This document shows, piece by piece, positions 56,452-64,000 of a stretch of DNA of 64,000 nt; position 1 is the stretch's first letter, and each line of letters starts with the position of its first letter. The notes beneath the pieces are model-generated. The model ran no database searches, was not told where the DNA came from, and was given only the letters and a program-made list of their open reading frames with translations. Both the position numbers and the translations under genes were made by a program. The stretch is from Bog-105 sp965277855. GTDB taxonomy: Bacteria; Acidobacteriota; Terriglobia; Bryobacterales; Bryobacteraceae. The stretch covers positions 6,448,001 through 6,512,000 of the forward strand of contig OZ255847.1 in the NCBI GenBank assembly GCA_965277855.1, in the 5' to 3' direction.

Positions 56452-59097
56452 TCACTCCTCTCGTAGCAGTGTTAAAGGATTAAGCGATAGGGCGCGTTGC
56501 GCTGGAATCCAGGTGGCGAGCAAGCCAAGCAACAACATGATCATCACAACGCCGGACAGGACTAGCGGATCGCGGGGAGTGGCCTGATAGACAATCGAAG
56601 CCAGCACCCGGCTGGCTAGAATTCCCAGGGCCAGGCCTGCTGCTGAACCAAAAGCGAGCAGTTTCAAGGGCCGTCCGAGCGCCGCCTCCAGCACTTCATT
56701 GCGCTGCGCTCCCAGCGCCATGCGGATTCCCAATTCCTTCAGCCGCCGGCTCACCGAATACGCCGCCATCCCGAAGATGCCCGTGATGGACAGCATCGCG
56801 CCCATTGTGCCCAAGACGCCTAGCGCAACTGTCGCCACACGTGAAGGAAACAGCACGAAGTTCATGGCTTCGTTCCGCGTTTGGATGAGAGAAGGGAGTC
56901 CCGCACCCAGGCCTCGTAGTTTGCTCCTGATCGCTGCTGCCATTTGCCGGGGCTCATTTTTTGAGCGCACTACCAGCGCCGTTTGACTCGACGCGACTTG
57001 CAGGAGGGGGAAAAACATCGCCGGCTGCGGATCTTCAGCGAGGCTGGCATATTTTCCGTCTTCCACAACACCCACCACTTGTATGCGCGATCCGTCGGGC
57101 ATCTTGTAATAGCGGCCTATTGCGCTTGTTGTGGGGCCAAAGAGTTTGCGCGCAAACTCGTGGTTGATCACTGCCACGCGCGGCGTACTCCTATCGTCAC
57201 GCAGCGTAAAATCTCTGCCCGCTAACAAGGACGTGGCCGCCGCATGCAGGTATTCGGGAGAGATGCTGTACATGATGGCGTCCGCCACGGCGTTCGCTGG
57301 TCTTAGATCCGTTGCTTCGTTGGCAAATACAGTCGAGTCAGTCGGCCTCCCATTCGCCAGTGGCGGCGAATTGATCAATCCCACGGAGCTTACGCCGGGA
57401 ATCGTCCGCATGGCATCGATCATGCGCTTTTGCATGGTGTCCACCGCGACGCCTCGATAGCCCGCCATATACAGGTCGGTTTCCGCCAGCAGGGAATTGC
57501 TGAACGCAAAACCGAAATTGCCGTGCAACGAGCGGGCCAGTCCACGCACCGCCACCATAGAAGAGGTGATCAGCACTGCGCAAATCGCAATTTGCGCCGC
57601 TAGCAAAAGGTCCCGGACCGTAATGCGCCGACCGAACTTGTCACGGAGCCTGCCGGTCGATCCCGACTTGATGATTCCGTAGGGATTCGTCTGGAGGATT
57701 TGCCGCACGGGGACCGCGCCGAAGAGAAATCCGCTGATTAACGCCAACAGCAAAGCGATTGCGTAGACGTTCGCATCCGGGTTCACGGGCAGATTGATGG
57801 GGAATTGGGGAAATGGCTGCCACGCGCTCAACCAGCGCAAAAGCTCGAGGCTGCCCCATAGTCCGACAGCGCCTCCCAGCAGGGAAATCAGGACGGCTTC
57901 GGTAAATAGCGTCCGCAGAATGCGGGTCCGGCTCGATCCAAGCGCGAGCCGCAGAGCCACTTCGCGCGATCGGTCGGCCGCTCGTGCGGCAAACAAGCTA
58001 CCCAGATTGGCGCAGGCTGCTAACAGAATCAGCCCGGCCAGCAGCATCAAGGCTGTGACGAAGGCCCGCACGGGACGGCCCAGGTAGTCGCCGTAAAGGC
58101 TGGGCCGCGCCAGGGTGAAAGTCATTTTGGCGTCGTCTTTCGGATAGGTCTTTTCCAGATACGAGCCAATCGAGTTCAGATCGGCCAGCGCTCGCGAGGG
58201 CGTCACGCCCGCCTTCAGATGTCCCATCACCATAAACACCCAACGGTTTCCGCGCACGTTCAGGAACCCTGACCCATCTATCTGCTCCTGATTCACCATC
58301 GGCACAAAGAAATCGGGCGAGAAAAATAAGAGGGTCCCGTGGAACTCAGGCGGCGCTACACCGAGGATGGTGAAGGGATGCTTGTTCACCTGAACAGCAC
58401 GGCCGACGACGCCACGATCATCCTGAAAATGGGTGTGCCAGTAGGCATAGGTGAGCACGACGTAGGGAGCGCTGTTTGCGCCGTGCTCATCGGAAGCATG
58501 AAAGAAACGGCCCAGATACGGGTGCAGGCGTAATGCATCGAAGTAGTTGCCGCTGGCTTCATAGACCCAGGCCGGGGAGGCATTTTGGCCCGACTTCAGC
58601 CCCGCCGAAGTGATGTTATAAGCAGCCAAACTCTCGAAGCTGCGGTTGCGATCGCGCAGATCGAGATAGTCGGGATACGATTGCGCCGCGAAATGATCGC
58701 TACCGCGCTGGATGCCATAGAGGCTCTCCGCCCCGGGCACATTCAACGGGCGCAGGATCAGCGCATTCATGACGCTGAAAACCACCGCGTTGGCCCCAAT
58801 GGCGAGCGCCAAGGTCAGAACGGCGGCGGTGGTGAAACTTGGAGACTTGCGTAACACGCGCGCGCTGAAGCGTACATCCTGTATGAGTGTCTCGACAAAA
58901 CCGCCGCCGAGTGCTTCCTGGCATTCCTCTTTGAACCGTCCGCGGCCGCCGAACTCGATGCGTGCGCGGCGCTCCGCCTCAGCAACATCCAGGCCGGAAC
59001 GTGCGAGATCATCCGTGCGGTGTTGGATATGGGATCGAAGCTCCTCTTCCATGTCCTCAGCCACCCGAGAACGGCGAAACAATTTCAGAAGTCTCAT
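56452..59097 (-). CDS. ADOP-type FtsX/MacB permease, first of the pair
   Basis: 881 aa from the ATG at 59097, which overlaps the PadR stop in ATGA (59094-59097); the longer frame to 59154 lies inside padR. It has the same architecture as the following gene: prefix MRLLKLFRRSRVAEDMEEEL, SHIQHRTDDLARSGLDVAEA, then two MacB core/FtsX units (TTAAVLTLALAIGANAVVF, LLAGLILLAACANLGSLFAA, GVLGTMGAMLSITGIFGMAA) and the end WIPAQRALSLNPLTLLREE. The two proteins are alike throughout, so they arose by tandem duplication and may form a heterodimer. Co-transcribed with padR. Confidence 0.94.
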   Translation of the reverse strand: MRLLKLFRRSRVAEDMEEELRSHIQHRTDDLARSGLDVAEAERRARIEFGGRGRFKEECQEALGGGFVETLIQDVRFSARVLRKSPSFTTAAVLTLALAIGANAVVFSVMNALILRPLNVPGAESLYGIQRGSDHFAAQSYPDYLDLRDRNRSFESLAAYNITSAGLKSGQNASPAWVYEASGNYFDALRLHPYLGRFFHASDEHGANSAPYVVLTYAYWHTHFQDDRGVVGRAVQVNKHPFTILGVAPPEFHGTLLFFSPDFFVPMVNQEQIDGSGFLNVRGNRWVFMVMGHLKAGVTPSRALADLNSIGSYLEKTYPKDDAKMTFTLARPSLYGDYLGRPVRAFVTALMLLAGLILLAACANLGSLFAARAADRSREVALRLALGSSRTRILRTLFTEAVLISLLGGAVGLWGSLELLRWLSAWQPFPQFPINLPVNPDANVYAIALLLALISGFLFGAVPVRQILQTNPYGIIKSGSTGRLRDKFGRRITVRDLLLAAQIAICAVLITSSMVAVRGLARSLHGNFGFAFSNSLLAETDLYMAGYRGVAVDTMQKRMIDAMRTIPGVSSVGLINSPPLANGRPTDSTVFANEATDLRPANAVADAIMYSISPEYLHAAATSLLAGRDFTLRDDRSTPRVAVINHEFARKLFGPTTSAIGRYYKMPDGSRIQVVGVVEDGKYASLAEDPQPAMFFPLLQVASSQTALVVRSKNEPRQMAAAIRSKLRGLGAGLPSLIQTRNEAMNFVLFPSRVATVALGVLGTMGAMLSITGIFGMAAYSVSRRLKELGIRMALGAQRNEVLEAALGRPLKLLAFGSAAGLALGILASRVLASIVYQATPRDPLVLSGVVMIMLLLGLLATWIPAQRALSLNPLTLLREE

Positions 59098-59435
59098 GAT
59101 TCCTCCGGCTGCGCTGCTAGTGCAGTAGCCATGGCGGCGGCCACACGGTTCCATCCAGCGGTTTCCTCGCGCAGGCGCTTGCGCCCCTGTGCAGTAAGTT
59201 CGTAAAACTTCGCCCTCCGGTTGTTCTCTGACGTGCCCCAGCTTGCTTTTAGCAGCCCCTGGCGCAACAACCGAAACAAGGCCGGATAGAGCGCTCCCTG
59301 CTCGATGAGCAGGGCTTTGCCGGAGATTTGACCGATACGCAACAGAACTCCGTAGCCATGTAGCGGGCCGAGCGAGACCGCTTTCAAAATCAGCAGGTCG
59401 AGAGTTCCTGGAAGAAGCTGTGCCTGATCGGACAT
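59094..59435 (-). CDS. PadR-family transcriptional regulator
   Basis: 113 aa. Winged-helix PadR domain: LLPGTLDLLILKAVSLGPLH, GYGVLLRIGQISGKALLIEQ, GALYPALFRLLRQGLLKASW, then a short C-terminal helix (QGRKRLREETAGWNRVAAAM). First gene of the operon with the two permeases, overlapping the first by 4 bases. Repressor of its own operon is the usual role; the paired dyads in its promoter (59440-59489) support this. Confidence 0.93.
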   Translation of the reverse strand: MSDQAQLLPGTLDLLILKAVSLGPLHGYGVLLRIGQISGKALLIEQGALYPALFRLLRQGLLKASWGTSENNRRAKFYELTAQGRKRLREETAGWNRVAAAMATALAAQPEES

Positions 59436-59439
59436 TTAC

Positions 59440-59489
59440 ACTCCTAAGCTAATCAGGAGTATAGCCCGACATTCCTAAGCTGTCAAGGA
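59440..59489 (-). promoter_or_regulatory. Paired operator dyads for PadR
   Basis: ACTCCT-N9-AGGAGT at 59440-59460 and the related TTCCTAAGCTGTCAAGGA at 59472-59489 share TCCTAAGCT and are spaced 31 bases, about three helical turns. The first covers the ribosome site and abuts the -10; the second covers the -35. A bound dimer at either would block the promoter. Confidence 0.65.
59458..59486 (-). promoter_or_regulatory. Near-consensus sigma-70 promoter of the PadR-ADOP operon
   Basis: On the minus strand TTGACA (59486-59481) and TATACT (59463-59458) are separated by exactly 17 bases. AGGAGT then precedes the ATG of padR by 7 bases. It is the clearest housekeeping promoter in the window. Confidence 0.85.
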
Positions 59490-59533
59490 GAGAGAGCGCC
59501 CAGTGATAGTTTTGAATTGGCTTTTTTGAACTT

Positions 59534-60271
59534 ATGAATCTAATGACTGCTGCCTTTGGCGAATTTATCGGAACCATGCTGCTCGTGCTTTTGGGCGACG
59601 GCATCGTGGCGGGCGTTTTGCTCGCGCGCTCTAAAGCGCAAAATGCCGGCTGGCTGGCTATTACCGCCGCCTGGGGTCTGGCTGTGTTTGCCGGGATTGT
59701 AGTGGCCGCGGCGCTCGGTGACTCAGATGGCCATCTCAATCCGGCCTTTACGATTGGCGCTGTTATCGTGGGCGGCCATGCCGAACGCCTGTGGCTTTAT
59801 ATTCCGGCGCAACTGCTAGGGGGTTTCTGCGGAGCTACGCTCGTCTGGCTTTTCTATCTGCCGCATTGGAAGCCGACCGAAGATCCAGCCAGTAAGCTGG
59901 GCTGTTTCTGCACGATCCCCGCTATCCGCAGCCCGCTCAATAACTTTCTCAGCGAAGTCATCGCGACATTTGTGTTGGTGGTCGTCGCGGTAGCTATCAC
60001 TTCCAAGCGCCTTTCGCCGGCCGGGCTCACCCCGGGTGTTGCGCCGGTCCTGGTCGGTGGCCTGGTCTGGAGCATTGGTCTTTCGCTCGGAGGCACCACC
60101 GGCTACGCTATCAATCCTGCTCGCGATCTGCCTCCTCGTCTCGCGCATGCACTCTTGCCTATCCCAGGGAAGGGCACTTCCGACTGGAGCTATGCCTGGA
60201 TACCGGTGCTCGGCCCGGTCGTGGGGGCCATGCTGGGCGGGCTTTTCGTTCGTTTGACTGGCATGCAGTAG
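59534..60271 (+). CDS. glpF: GlpF-type aquaglyceroporin
   Basis: 245 aa inner-membrane channel of the MIP family with six helices and two half-helices. The first NPA motif is at 69-71 (GHLNPAFTIG) and the second at 194-198 (INPARDLPPRLAHALLP), where the Asp after NPAR is the glycerol-facilitator signature. DWSYAWIPVLGPVVGAMLGG near the end is typical. It should pass glycerol or other small polyols. It is divergent from the PadR operon with about 100 bases between; glycerol kinase is not in the window. Confidence 0.93.
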   Translation: MNLMTAAFGEFIGTMLLVLLGDGIVAGVLLARSKAQNAGWLAITAAWGLAVFAGIVVAAALGDSDGHLNPAFTIGAVIVGGHAERLWLYIPAQLLGGFCGATLVWLFYLPHWKPTEDPASKLGCFCTIPAIRSPLNNFLSEVIATFVLVVVAVAITSKRLSPAGLTPGVAPVLVGGLVWSIGLSLGGTTGYAINPARDLPPRLAHALLPIPGKGTSDWSYAWIPVLGPVVGAMLGGLFVRLTGMQ

Positions 60272-60284
60272 CTTTGAAGATGGC

Positions 60285-60440
60285 CGGCGGTTGGTGTTTT
60301 TGAGGAACGAAGCCACCGGCTTCCGGGCCACGACGGCGGAGGGACAATGGAGAATTTGAGGAACGAAGCCAGTTTGCATGTGGTTCACCTGCGCGGAATT
60401 TAGCAACGGGGGTGACCGGCGTGAGGGGCGGACGAGACGT
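60285..60440 (-). pseudogene. Internally deleted copy of the INKENAQ/SVPQ gene
   Basis: On the minus strand the block 60440-60377 matches the upstream DNA and start codon of the 9611-10240 gene, including the ribosome site AGGTGA and GCGCAGG. Directly after the ATG the reading jumps to QTGFVPQIL, which corresponds to SGSVPQILARP near that gene's C-terminus. A second piece near 60300 repeats TTGAGGAACGAAGCCA, which occurs at 9788 and, nearly, at 9666 in the full gene. Everything between is missing. Confidence 0.7.
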
Positions 60441-60493
60441 AAATACATGGAAACAAGGGAGCAAATAAATTTGCGCGGCGAGTCCTGGCCCGG

Positions 60494-61390
60494 TTAACCG
60501 CAGACGCGGAAGCGCGGCTCTACCTGTCCGCTCACGGCGGTTCGGATCGCGAATAGACTACCGGCTAACCGTTCACTGGAGGAGATGCCGGCTGAGGCGG
60601 TCGTCACATAGAGCGTTCGGTAATCTGCACCGCCGAACGCACAACTTGTGACATTGGTCACCGGCATCTCGATCACTGAATCAATTTGGCCATGGGGCGC
60701 TAGCCGGACGATGCACTGGCCGCCGTAACGGCAGTTCCACAGATAGCCTTCGAAATCGAGACTGGAACCGTCGGGCAGACCGCGGGCGAATCCTCGCAGA
60801 AAATCCCGTTGGTTTTGAATCGCGCCTGTCTGCGAGTCATAGTCGTACCTGTAAATCACATTGGCCAGGCTGTCTCCGAAATAAAAACGCCGCTGGTCTC
60901 GGCTCCAGGCGAGGGTGTTCGAAATACCGATGTCGCGCTTCCATTCGCTTACGGTCCCATCCGGATCGATGCGGAAGAGCACGCCGTCAGTCCCACCCGC
61001 TTCGAACGATTTGCCATCGGGTCCAACGTTGTTTCGCATGGAGCCGACCCAGAATGAGCCGCGCGGGTCGACTCGGCCATCGTTCAGCCGCACACCCGGC
61101 CACCCGGGTAGTTTAAAGCCTTGTTCTCGCCTGGTATCGGTCGCCGGCTGCCAGAAAATCACTCGCGAACCGAGCGCCACTGCAAGTGTGTCGTCGCGGT
61201 CGGTTAACACGAGCGCTGTGACCGGCTCGTCAAAGAACCAAGACTTCACGCTGCCGTCTGGCTCCGCGTAACGATGGATCAGAAAGCGATTGATATCGGT
61301 CCAATAGAGTGCCTGTTCGGCCGGATGCCAGACCGGACCTTCGCCGCAGATATCTCCGCTGGGCGCTACGCAAACCGGCTCGCTCGTCAC
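60494..61390 (-). CDS. SMP-30/gluconolactonase/LRE-family lactonase
   Basis: 298 aa, cytoplasmic six-bladed propeller that hydrolyses sugar lactones. Characteristic pieces: GDICGEGPVWHPAEQALYWT with the metal-binding Glu, PGVRLNDGRVDPRGSFWVGS with Asn and the conserved RGSFW, SNTLAWSRDQRRFYFGDSLA with the metal Asn, and RGFARGLPDGSSLDFEGYLW with the Asp. It is the last gene of the sugar-acid operon, 10 bases after the SDR. It probably opens an aldonolactone so the acid can be dehydrated. Confidence 0.92.
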   Translation of the reverse strand: MTSEPVCVAPSGDICGEGPVWHPAEQALYWTDINRFLIHRYAEPDGSVKSWFFDEPVTALVLTDRDDTLAVALGSRVIFWQPATDTRREQGFKLPGWPGVRLNDGRVDPRGSFWVGSMRNNVGPDGKSFEAGGTDGVLFRIDPDGTVSEWKRDIGISNTLAWSRDQRRFYFGDSLANVIYRYDYDSQTGAIQNQRDFLRGFARGLPDGSSLDFEGYLWNCRYGGQCIVRLAPHGQIDSVIEMPVTNVTSCAFGGADYRTLYVTTASAGISSSERLAGSLFAIRTAVSGQVEPRFRVCG

Positions 61391-61400
61391 TTTACCCCTG

Positions 61401-62183
61401 TCACTTCACGCCCAATCCTGCAGTGAGTCCGCCGTCGATTTTATAGTCTGCGCCGGTGCAAAAGCTAGCCCGGTCTGAAACCAGAAACGCCGCCAGTTCG
61501 GCGACTTCTTCGGGCGTACCCACGCGGCCCAGCGGATGCGCTTCACCGAACCGTTCAAACACTTCCGCTACCGGCACCTCCGGTGAAAAAGTACGTGCCG
61601 CGAATTCCAGCATAGGGGTAGCGATCGAGCCCGGGCTGATGGAGTTCACGCGGATTTTATCGCCGGCATAGTCGATCGCCAGCGCGCGCGTCAAACTGTG
61701 AATCGCGCCTTTCGACGCTACGTAGGCCGCCACGCCTCGCTGGCAGGCGTAGCCCTGGACCGAAGCCAGATTGAGAATGACCCCGCCGCCGCGCCGCCGC
61801 AACTCGGGCACCCCGTAATGAGCGAACAGGAAAATGCCTGATACGTTTACATTCAGGCAGCGATTCCAGGTTTCGAATTCTGTTTCTTCTGCCGTGCCAT
61901 AGGGATGAATGGCGGCGGCGTTCACGATGACATCCAGGCCGCCGAAGCGCCGGACCGCGGTGGCTACCGCCAGCGAGACACTCTCCGGATGCGACACATC
62001 GGTGCGGTACACCTCCAAAGGCAAACCCTTTTCCTTAGCTTCGAGTTCGAGTTGGTTGTTTAAGGTTGCGTCGATCCCGCATGAGAGCACGTGTCCGCCG
62101 TCCGCAGCGAGCCTCTTGGCGATGGCCTTTCCGATCCCACTAGTGCCCGTAACAATGCACGATTTTCCGCTGAACTCAGGCAT
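61401..62183 (-). CDS. Short-chain dehydrogenase of the sugar-acid operon
   Basis: 260 aa from the ATG at 62183, which lies inside the end of the preceding gene (8-base overlap); the open frame to 62279 is spurious. Classical SDR: cofactor motif TGTSGIGKAIAKRL (residues about 12-25), NAAA in place of NNAG, catalytic Ser in ASVQGYAC and YVASKGA as YxxxK, then SPGSIATPML and a C-terminal GADYKIDGGLTAG. It likely oxidises a sugar, or interconverts a keto and hydroxy sugar acid such as fructuronate/mannonate, on the basis of its neighbours. Confidence 0.92.
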   Translation of the reverse strand: MPEFSGKSCIVTGTSGIGKAIAKRLAADGGHVLSCGIDATLNNQLELEAKEKGLPLEVYRTDVSHPESVSLAVATAVRRFGGLDVIVNAAAIHPYGTAEETEFETWNRCLNVNVSGIFLFAHYGVPELRRRGGGVILNLASVQGYACQRGVAAYVASKGAIHSLTRALAIDYAGDKIRVNSISPGSIATPMLEFAARTFSPEVPVAEVFERFGEAHPLGRVGTPEEVAELAAFLVSDRASFCTGADYKIDGGLTAGLGVK

Positions 62184-63255
62184 GATCCGCCTCGACTGTT
62201 TTGAGGCAAGCGCGCAGATAGCCCATAGCGAATGCCATGCCCGCGTGCCAGGGCGCATCACAGGTAAGCTGCGGAGCATGATCTGGAATGATTACTCCGG
62301 AAAACTCGTTTTTCTGCAAGATGCGGATCACCCGCAGCACGTCCAGGTCGCCATCATCGATATGCGTCTCCTTATATTCGGGCACTTTGCCATGCACGTT
62401 TCGCAAATGAACGTAAGCGATGCGGTTCTGGCCGCTGTACCGGTCCACTGCGTCATATACATCCGCATCCGGCATTTCCTGGAGGGTTCCCACGCAGAAC
62501 TCGAGCTGGTTCGCCCTGGCTCGGTTGATGTCGATTAGCTTCTGATAGAGATCGGGCCGGTAGACGAGTCTCGGCTGCCCGCGCACCCACGGCATCGGTG
62601 GATCGTCCGGATGAGCCGCGAGTTTCACACCCGCTTGCTCGGCTACCGGCAGACACTCGTTCAGGAAATCACCGAGACGCTGCCATAGCTGCTCGGGCGT
62701 GGCCGAAGGTATGTGGCCGGCCGGGGCGTGGCTATCGTAAACCATGTTCCACACCATGCCGTTGGGAATGGGCGCGTCGACGGGGCCATTCATGCCGACG
62801 CTTTGTGCCCCGCCGCGGGCGAACGGTCCGGTCACGCGGCCTGCGACGCCGGCGATGCTGAAGTTATAACCAATGATCGGAATGCCCACGCCGCCCACGC
62901 GCCGGATGATTTCCTTCAGTCCTGCGAGCTGCTGTTTTTTGCGCGGCCCATCGAGCAGCACGTCGGACCAGTGCGCCGGATCGAAGTTTTCGATGGCTTC
63001 CCAAATCAGACCTGCTGCTGCGAGCTGTTTGCGAATCGTCTGCATTTCGTCGACCGACCACGGTGCTTCCGGATCGCCCGCGTAGCCCCAACCGCCGAGC
63101 TCACCGACCGGCTGATCCTGGCGCGGATTGGCTGAGCCGCCCTGTTTGAAATAGTCGACCAGATGCACCACGGCATGGGTGGCGCCTACCTGCCGGGCAA
63201 AAGCCAGGTACGGCGGAGTCAACATATGTTTATAGAGTCCAAATCCCAGTTTCAT
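62176..63255 (-). CDS. uxuA: Mannonate dehydratase-like protein
   Basis: 359 aa from the ATG at 63255, which overlaps the transporter stop in ATGA. TIM-barrel of the UxuA family: MKLGFGLYKHMLTPPYLAFA, RQVGATHAVVHLVDYFK, LKEIIRRVGGVGIPIIGYNF, VKLAAHPDDPPMPWVRG with metal-binding His, CVGTLQEM with Cys, YVHLRNVHGKVPEYKETHID with His, and GVIIPDHAPQ. UxuA dehydrates D-mannonate to 2-keto-3-deoxygluconate. Length is slightly below E. coli UxuA. The neighbours suggest that the substrate is a hexuronate derivative or a related aldonate. Confidence 0.88.
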   Translation of the reverse strand: MKLGFGLYKHMLTPPYLAFARQVGATHAVVHLVDYFKQGGSANPRQDQPVGELGGWGYAGDPEAPWSVDEMQTIRKQLAAAGLIWEAIENFDPAHWSDVLLDGPRKKQQLAGLKEIIRRVGGVGIPIIGYNFSIAGVAGRVTGPFARGGAQSVGMNGPVDAPIPNGMVWNMVYDSHAPAGHIPSATPEQLWQRLGDFLNECLPVAEQAGVKLAAHPDDPPMPWVRGQPRLVYRPDLYQKLIDINRARANQLEFCVGTLQEMPDADVYDAVDRYSGQNRIAYVHLRNVHGKVPEYKETHIDDGDLDVLRVIRILQKNEFSGVIIPDHAPQLTCDAPWHAGMAFAMGYLRACLKTVEADHA

Positions 63256-64000
63256 TCGGCTTTCACCCACAACCGGCTAATTTCTTCGAGCGAATACCCT
63301 TTTGTCTCCGGCACAAAAAGCAGTACGAAAGCAAAGTTCAGAGCAGCCATCGCGGCAAACAGCCAGAAGGTGCCGAAACTGTGTAAGTGTTCTTGCATGA
63401 CGGGGAAGAACTGGTTTGCCAGGTAGGCAAAGATCCAGATGGCGGTCGTGGCAATCGACATCGCCGCGCCGCGCACCTTTGTGGGAAATATTTCGGAGAT
63501 AATCACCCAGCAAACCGCGCCGTTGCCAATGGCATGACCACCGACAAAAGCCATGATGCCAACGAGGACGCCTAAGCCGGCTCGCCCGGCAAAATAAAAA
63601 GCGCCGACGCTGAGGAGCGCGATTGTCTGCAGCGCAGTGCCGAAGAGAATCAGAGTTTTTCGGCCCGCGCGGTCAACGAGCCAGATCGCAATCACGGTGA
63701 AAACAAGGTTCACTACGCCCACCAGAACCGACTGGAAGAATGCGTCGTTGGCGTTCTGGCCGGCACTCAGGAAAACGTTGGGCAGAAATGACAGCAAGGC
63801 GGTAATGCCGCTGGTCTGCGTGAATGCGGCGAGCAGAAAACCGATGATAAGCGCGCGGCGAAATGGCCCGGTGAATAGTTCGCTGAGAGTGCCTTCTTCT
63901 GCGGCCAGCGAAGCGCGTATTGAGAGGGCCTGCTCCTGGGCGGAAACCGGGTCGTTGATTTCGCTTAGAACCCGTTCGGCCTCGGCGATTCGCCCCACTT
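63252..64000 (-). CDS. MFS sugar porter, cut by the right edge
   Basis: C-terminal half of a sugar/H+ symporter, at least 248 residues; the true start is outside the window. After an internal loop (EAERVLSEINDPVSAQEQ) come six transmembrane helices, with FTQTSGITALLSFLPNVFLS (helix 7), VDRAGRKTLILFG (the conserved RAGRR-like loop), VCWVIISEIFPTKVRGAAMS (PxxxR motif) and the PETKG signature at the end of FVLLFVPETKGYSLEEISRL. First gene seen of the sugar-acid operon, overlapping uxuA by four bases. It probably imports the sugar or sugar acid processed by the following enzymes. Confidence 0.93.
   Translation of the reverse strand, partial: VGRIAEAERVLSEINDPVSAQEQALSIRASLAAEEGTLSELFTGPFRRALIIGFLLAAFTQTSGITALLSFLPNVFLSAGQNANDAFFQSVLVGVVNLVFTVIAIWLVDRAGRKTLILFGTALQTIALLSVGAFYFAGRAGLGVLVGIMAFVGGHAIGNGAVCWVIISEIFPTKVRGAAMSIATTAIWIFAYLANQFFPVMQEHLHSFGTFWLFAAMAALNFAFVLLFVPETKGYSLEEISRLWVKAE

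Noticed and set aside
59816..60448. 210-codon minus-strand frame under glpF
   Set aside because: Most of it is the antisense of the aquaglyceroporin; only the first part is meaningful, as the start of the deleted INKENAQ/SVPQ copy.
62130..62150. CTAGTG-like string inside the SDR gene at 62.1 kb as another repeat box 1
   Set aside because: It lies within a coding region, matches only six or seven bases and has no box 2 nearby.

Overview
The window looks like chromosomal DNA of an acidobacterium, most likely of the Solibacter/Bryobacter type. The assignment rests on several families typical of that phylum found together: two Oar-like TonB-dependent receptors with an N-terminal carboxypeptidase-regulatory domain (3985-7269 and 26999-30505), an acidobacterial VWFA-related protein (7266-9368), two tandem orphan MacB/FtsX permeases of the ADOP type behind a PadR regulator (53820-59435), a CRTAC1/ASPIC FG-GAP protein (31391-33055) and a FecR/GXW-rich envelope protein (48195-50321). 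GC is high except for a visibly AT-richer stretch at the left edge. I saw no rRNA, tRNA, CRISPR array, intact insertion sequence or prophage. Layout. 1-10 kb: a truncated gene end, an AT-rich spacer, motB, recJ with a translationally coupled small gene, then the receptor/VWFA pair. 10-24.8 kb: an accessory stretch with a dispersed-repeat-associated ORF, an Asp-box propeller protein, a sigma-54 PAS activator, a GMC oxidoreductase, an epoxide-hydrolase-like enzyme, a Tat-exported WbsX/GH99-like protein, a three-gene operon (small secreted protein, ECF sigma factor, FecR-like protein) and a VOC protein. Mixed in are broken copies of an AraC regulator, an SDR and a quinone-oxidoreductase-like gene. 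24.8-37.3 kb: a heptaheme/TPR protein divergent from a second Oar-like receptor, an Uma2-like gene behind a perfect hairpin, CRTAC1, a PIN toxin-antitoxin pair, and a YdbC-like aldo/keto reductase divergent from a TetR regulator. A frameshifted CPBP protease and a decayed DHA2-type exporter follow. 37.3-53.7 kb: a hybrid histidine kinase, DedA, a peptidase block (two tandem M13, one M3) ending in a small histidine kinase, the FecR/GXW protein with a strong terminator, a glucoamylase-like protein and small genes. 53.8-64 kb: the PadR-ADOP operon with a near-consensus promoter and paired dyads, a GlpF-type channel, a deleted copy of the repeat-associated ORF, and a sugar-acid operon (sugar transporter, mannonate dehydratase, SDR, SMP-30) cut by the right edge. 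The most unusual signals are the dispersed non-coding repeats shared by 18.1, 22.7 and 31.2-31.4 kb, the internally deleted copy at 60.3 kb of the 9.6 kb gene, the TPR-gene fragment copied to 22.5 kb, the concentration of decayed genes between 11.7 and 37.3 kb, the hairpin just before the Uma2 start codon, and the promoter/operator of the PadR operon. I did not find a convincing new defence or biosynthetic system. The best candidates for undescribed biology are the secreted-protein/sigma/FecR operon and the receptor/VWFA and receptor/multiheme pairs.
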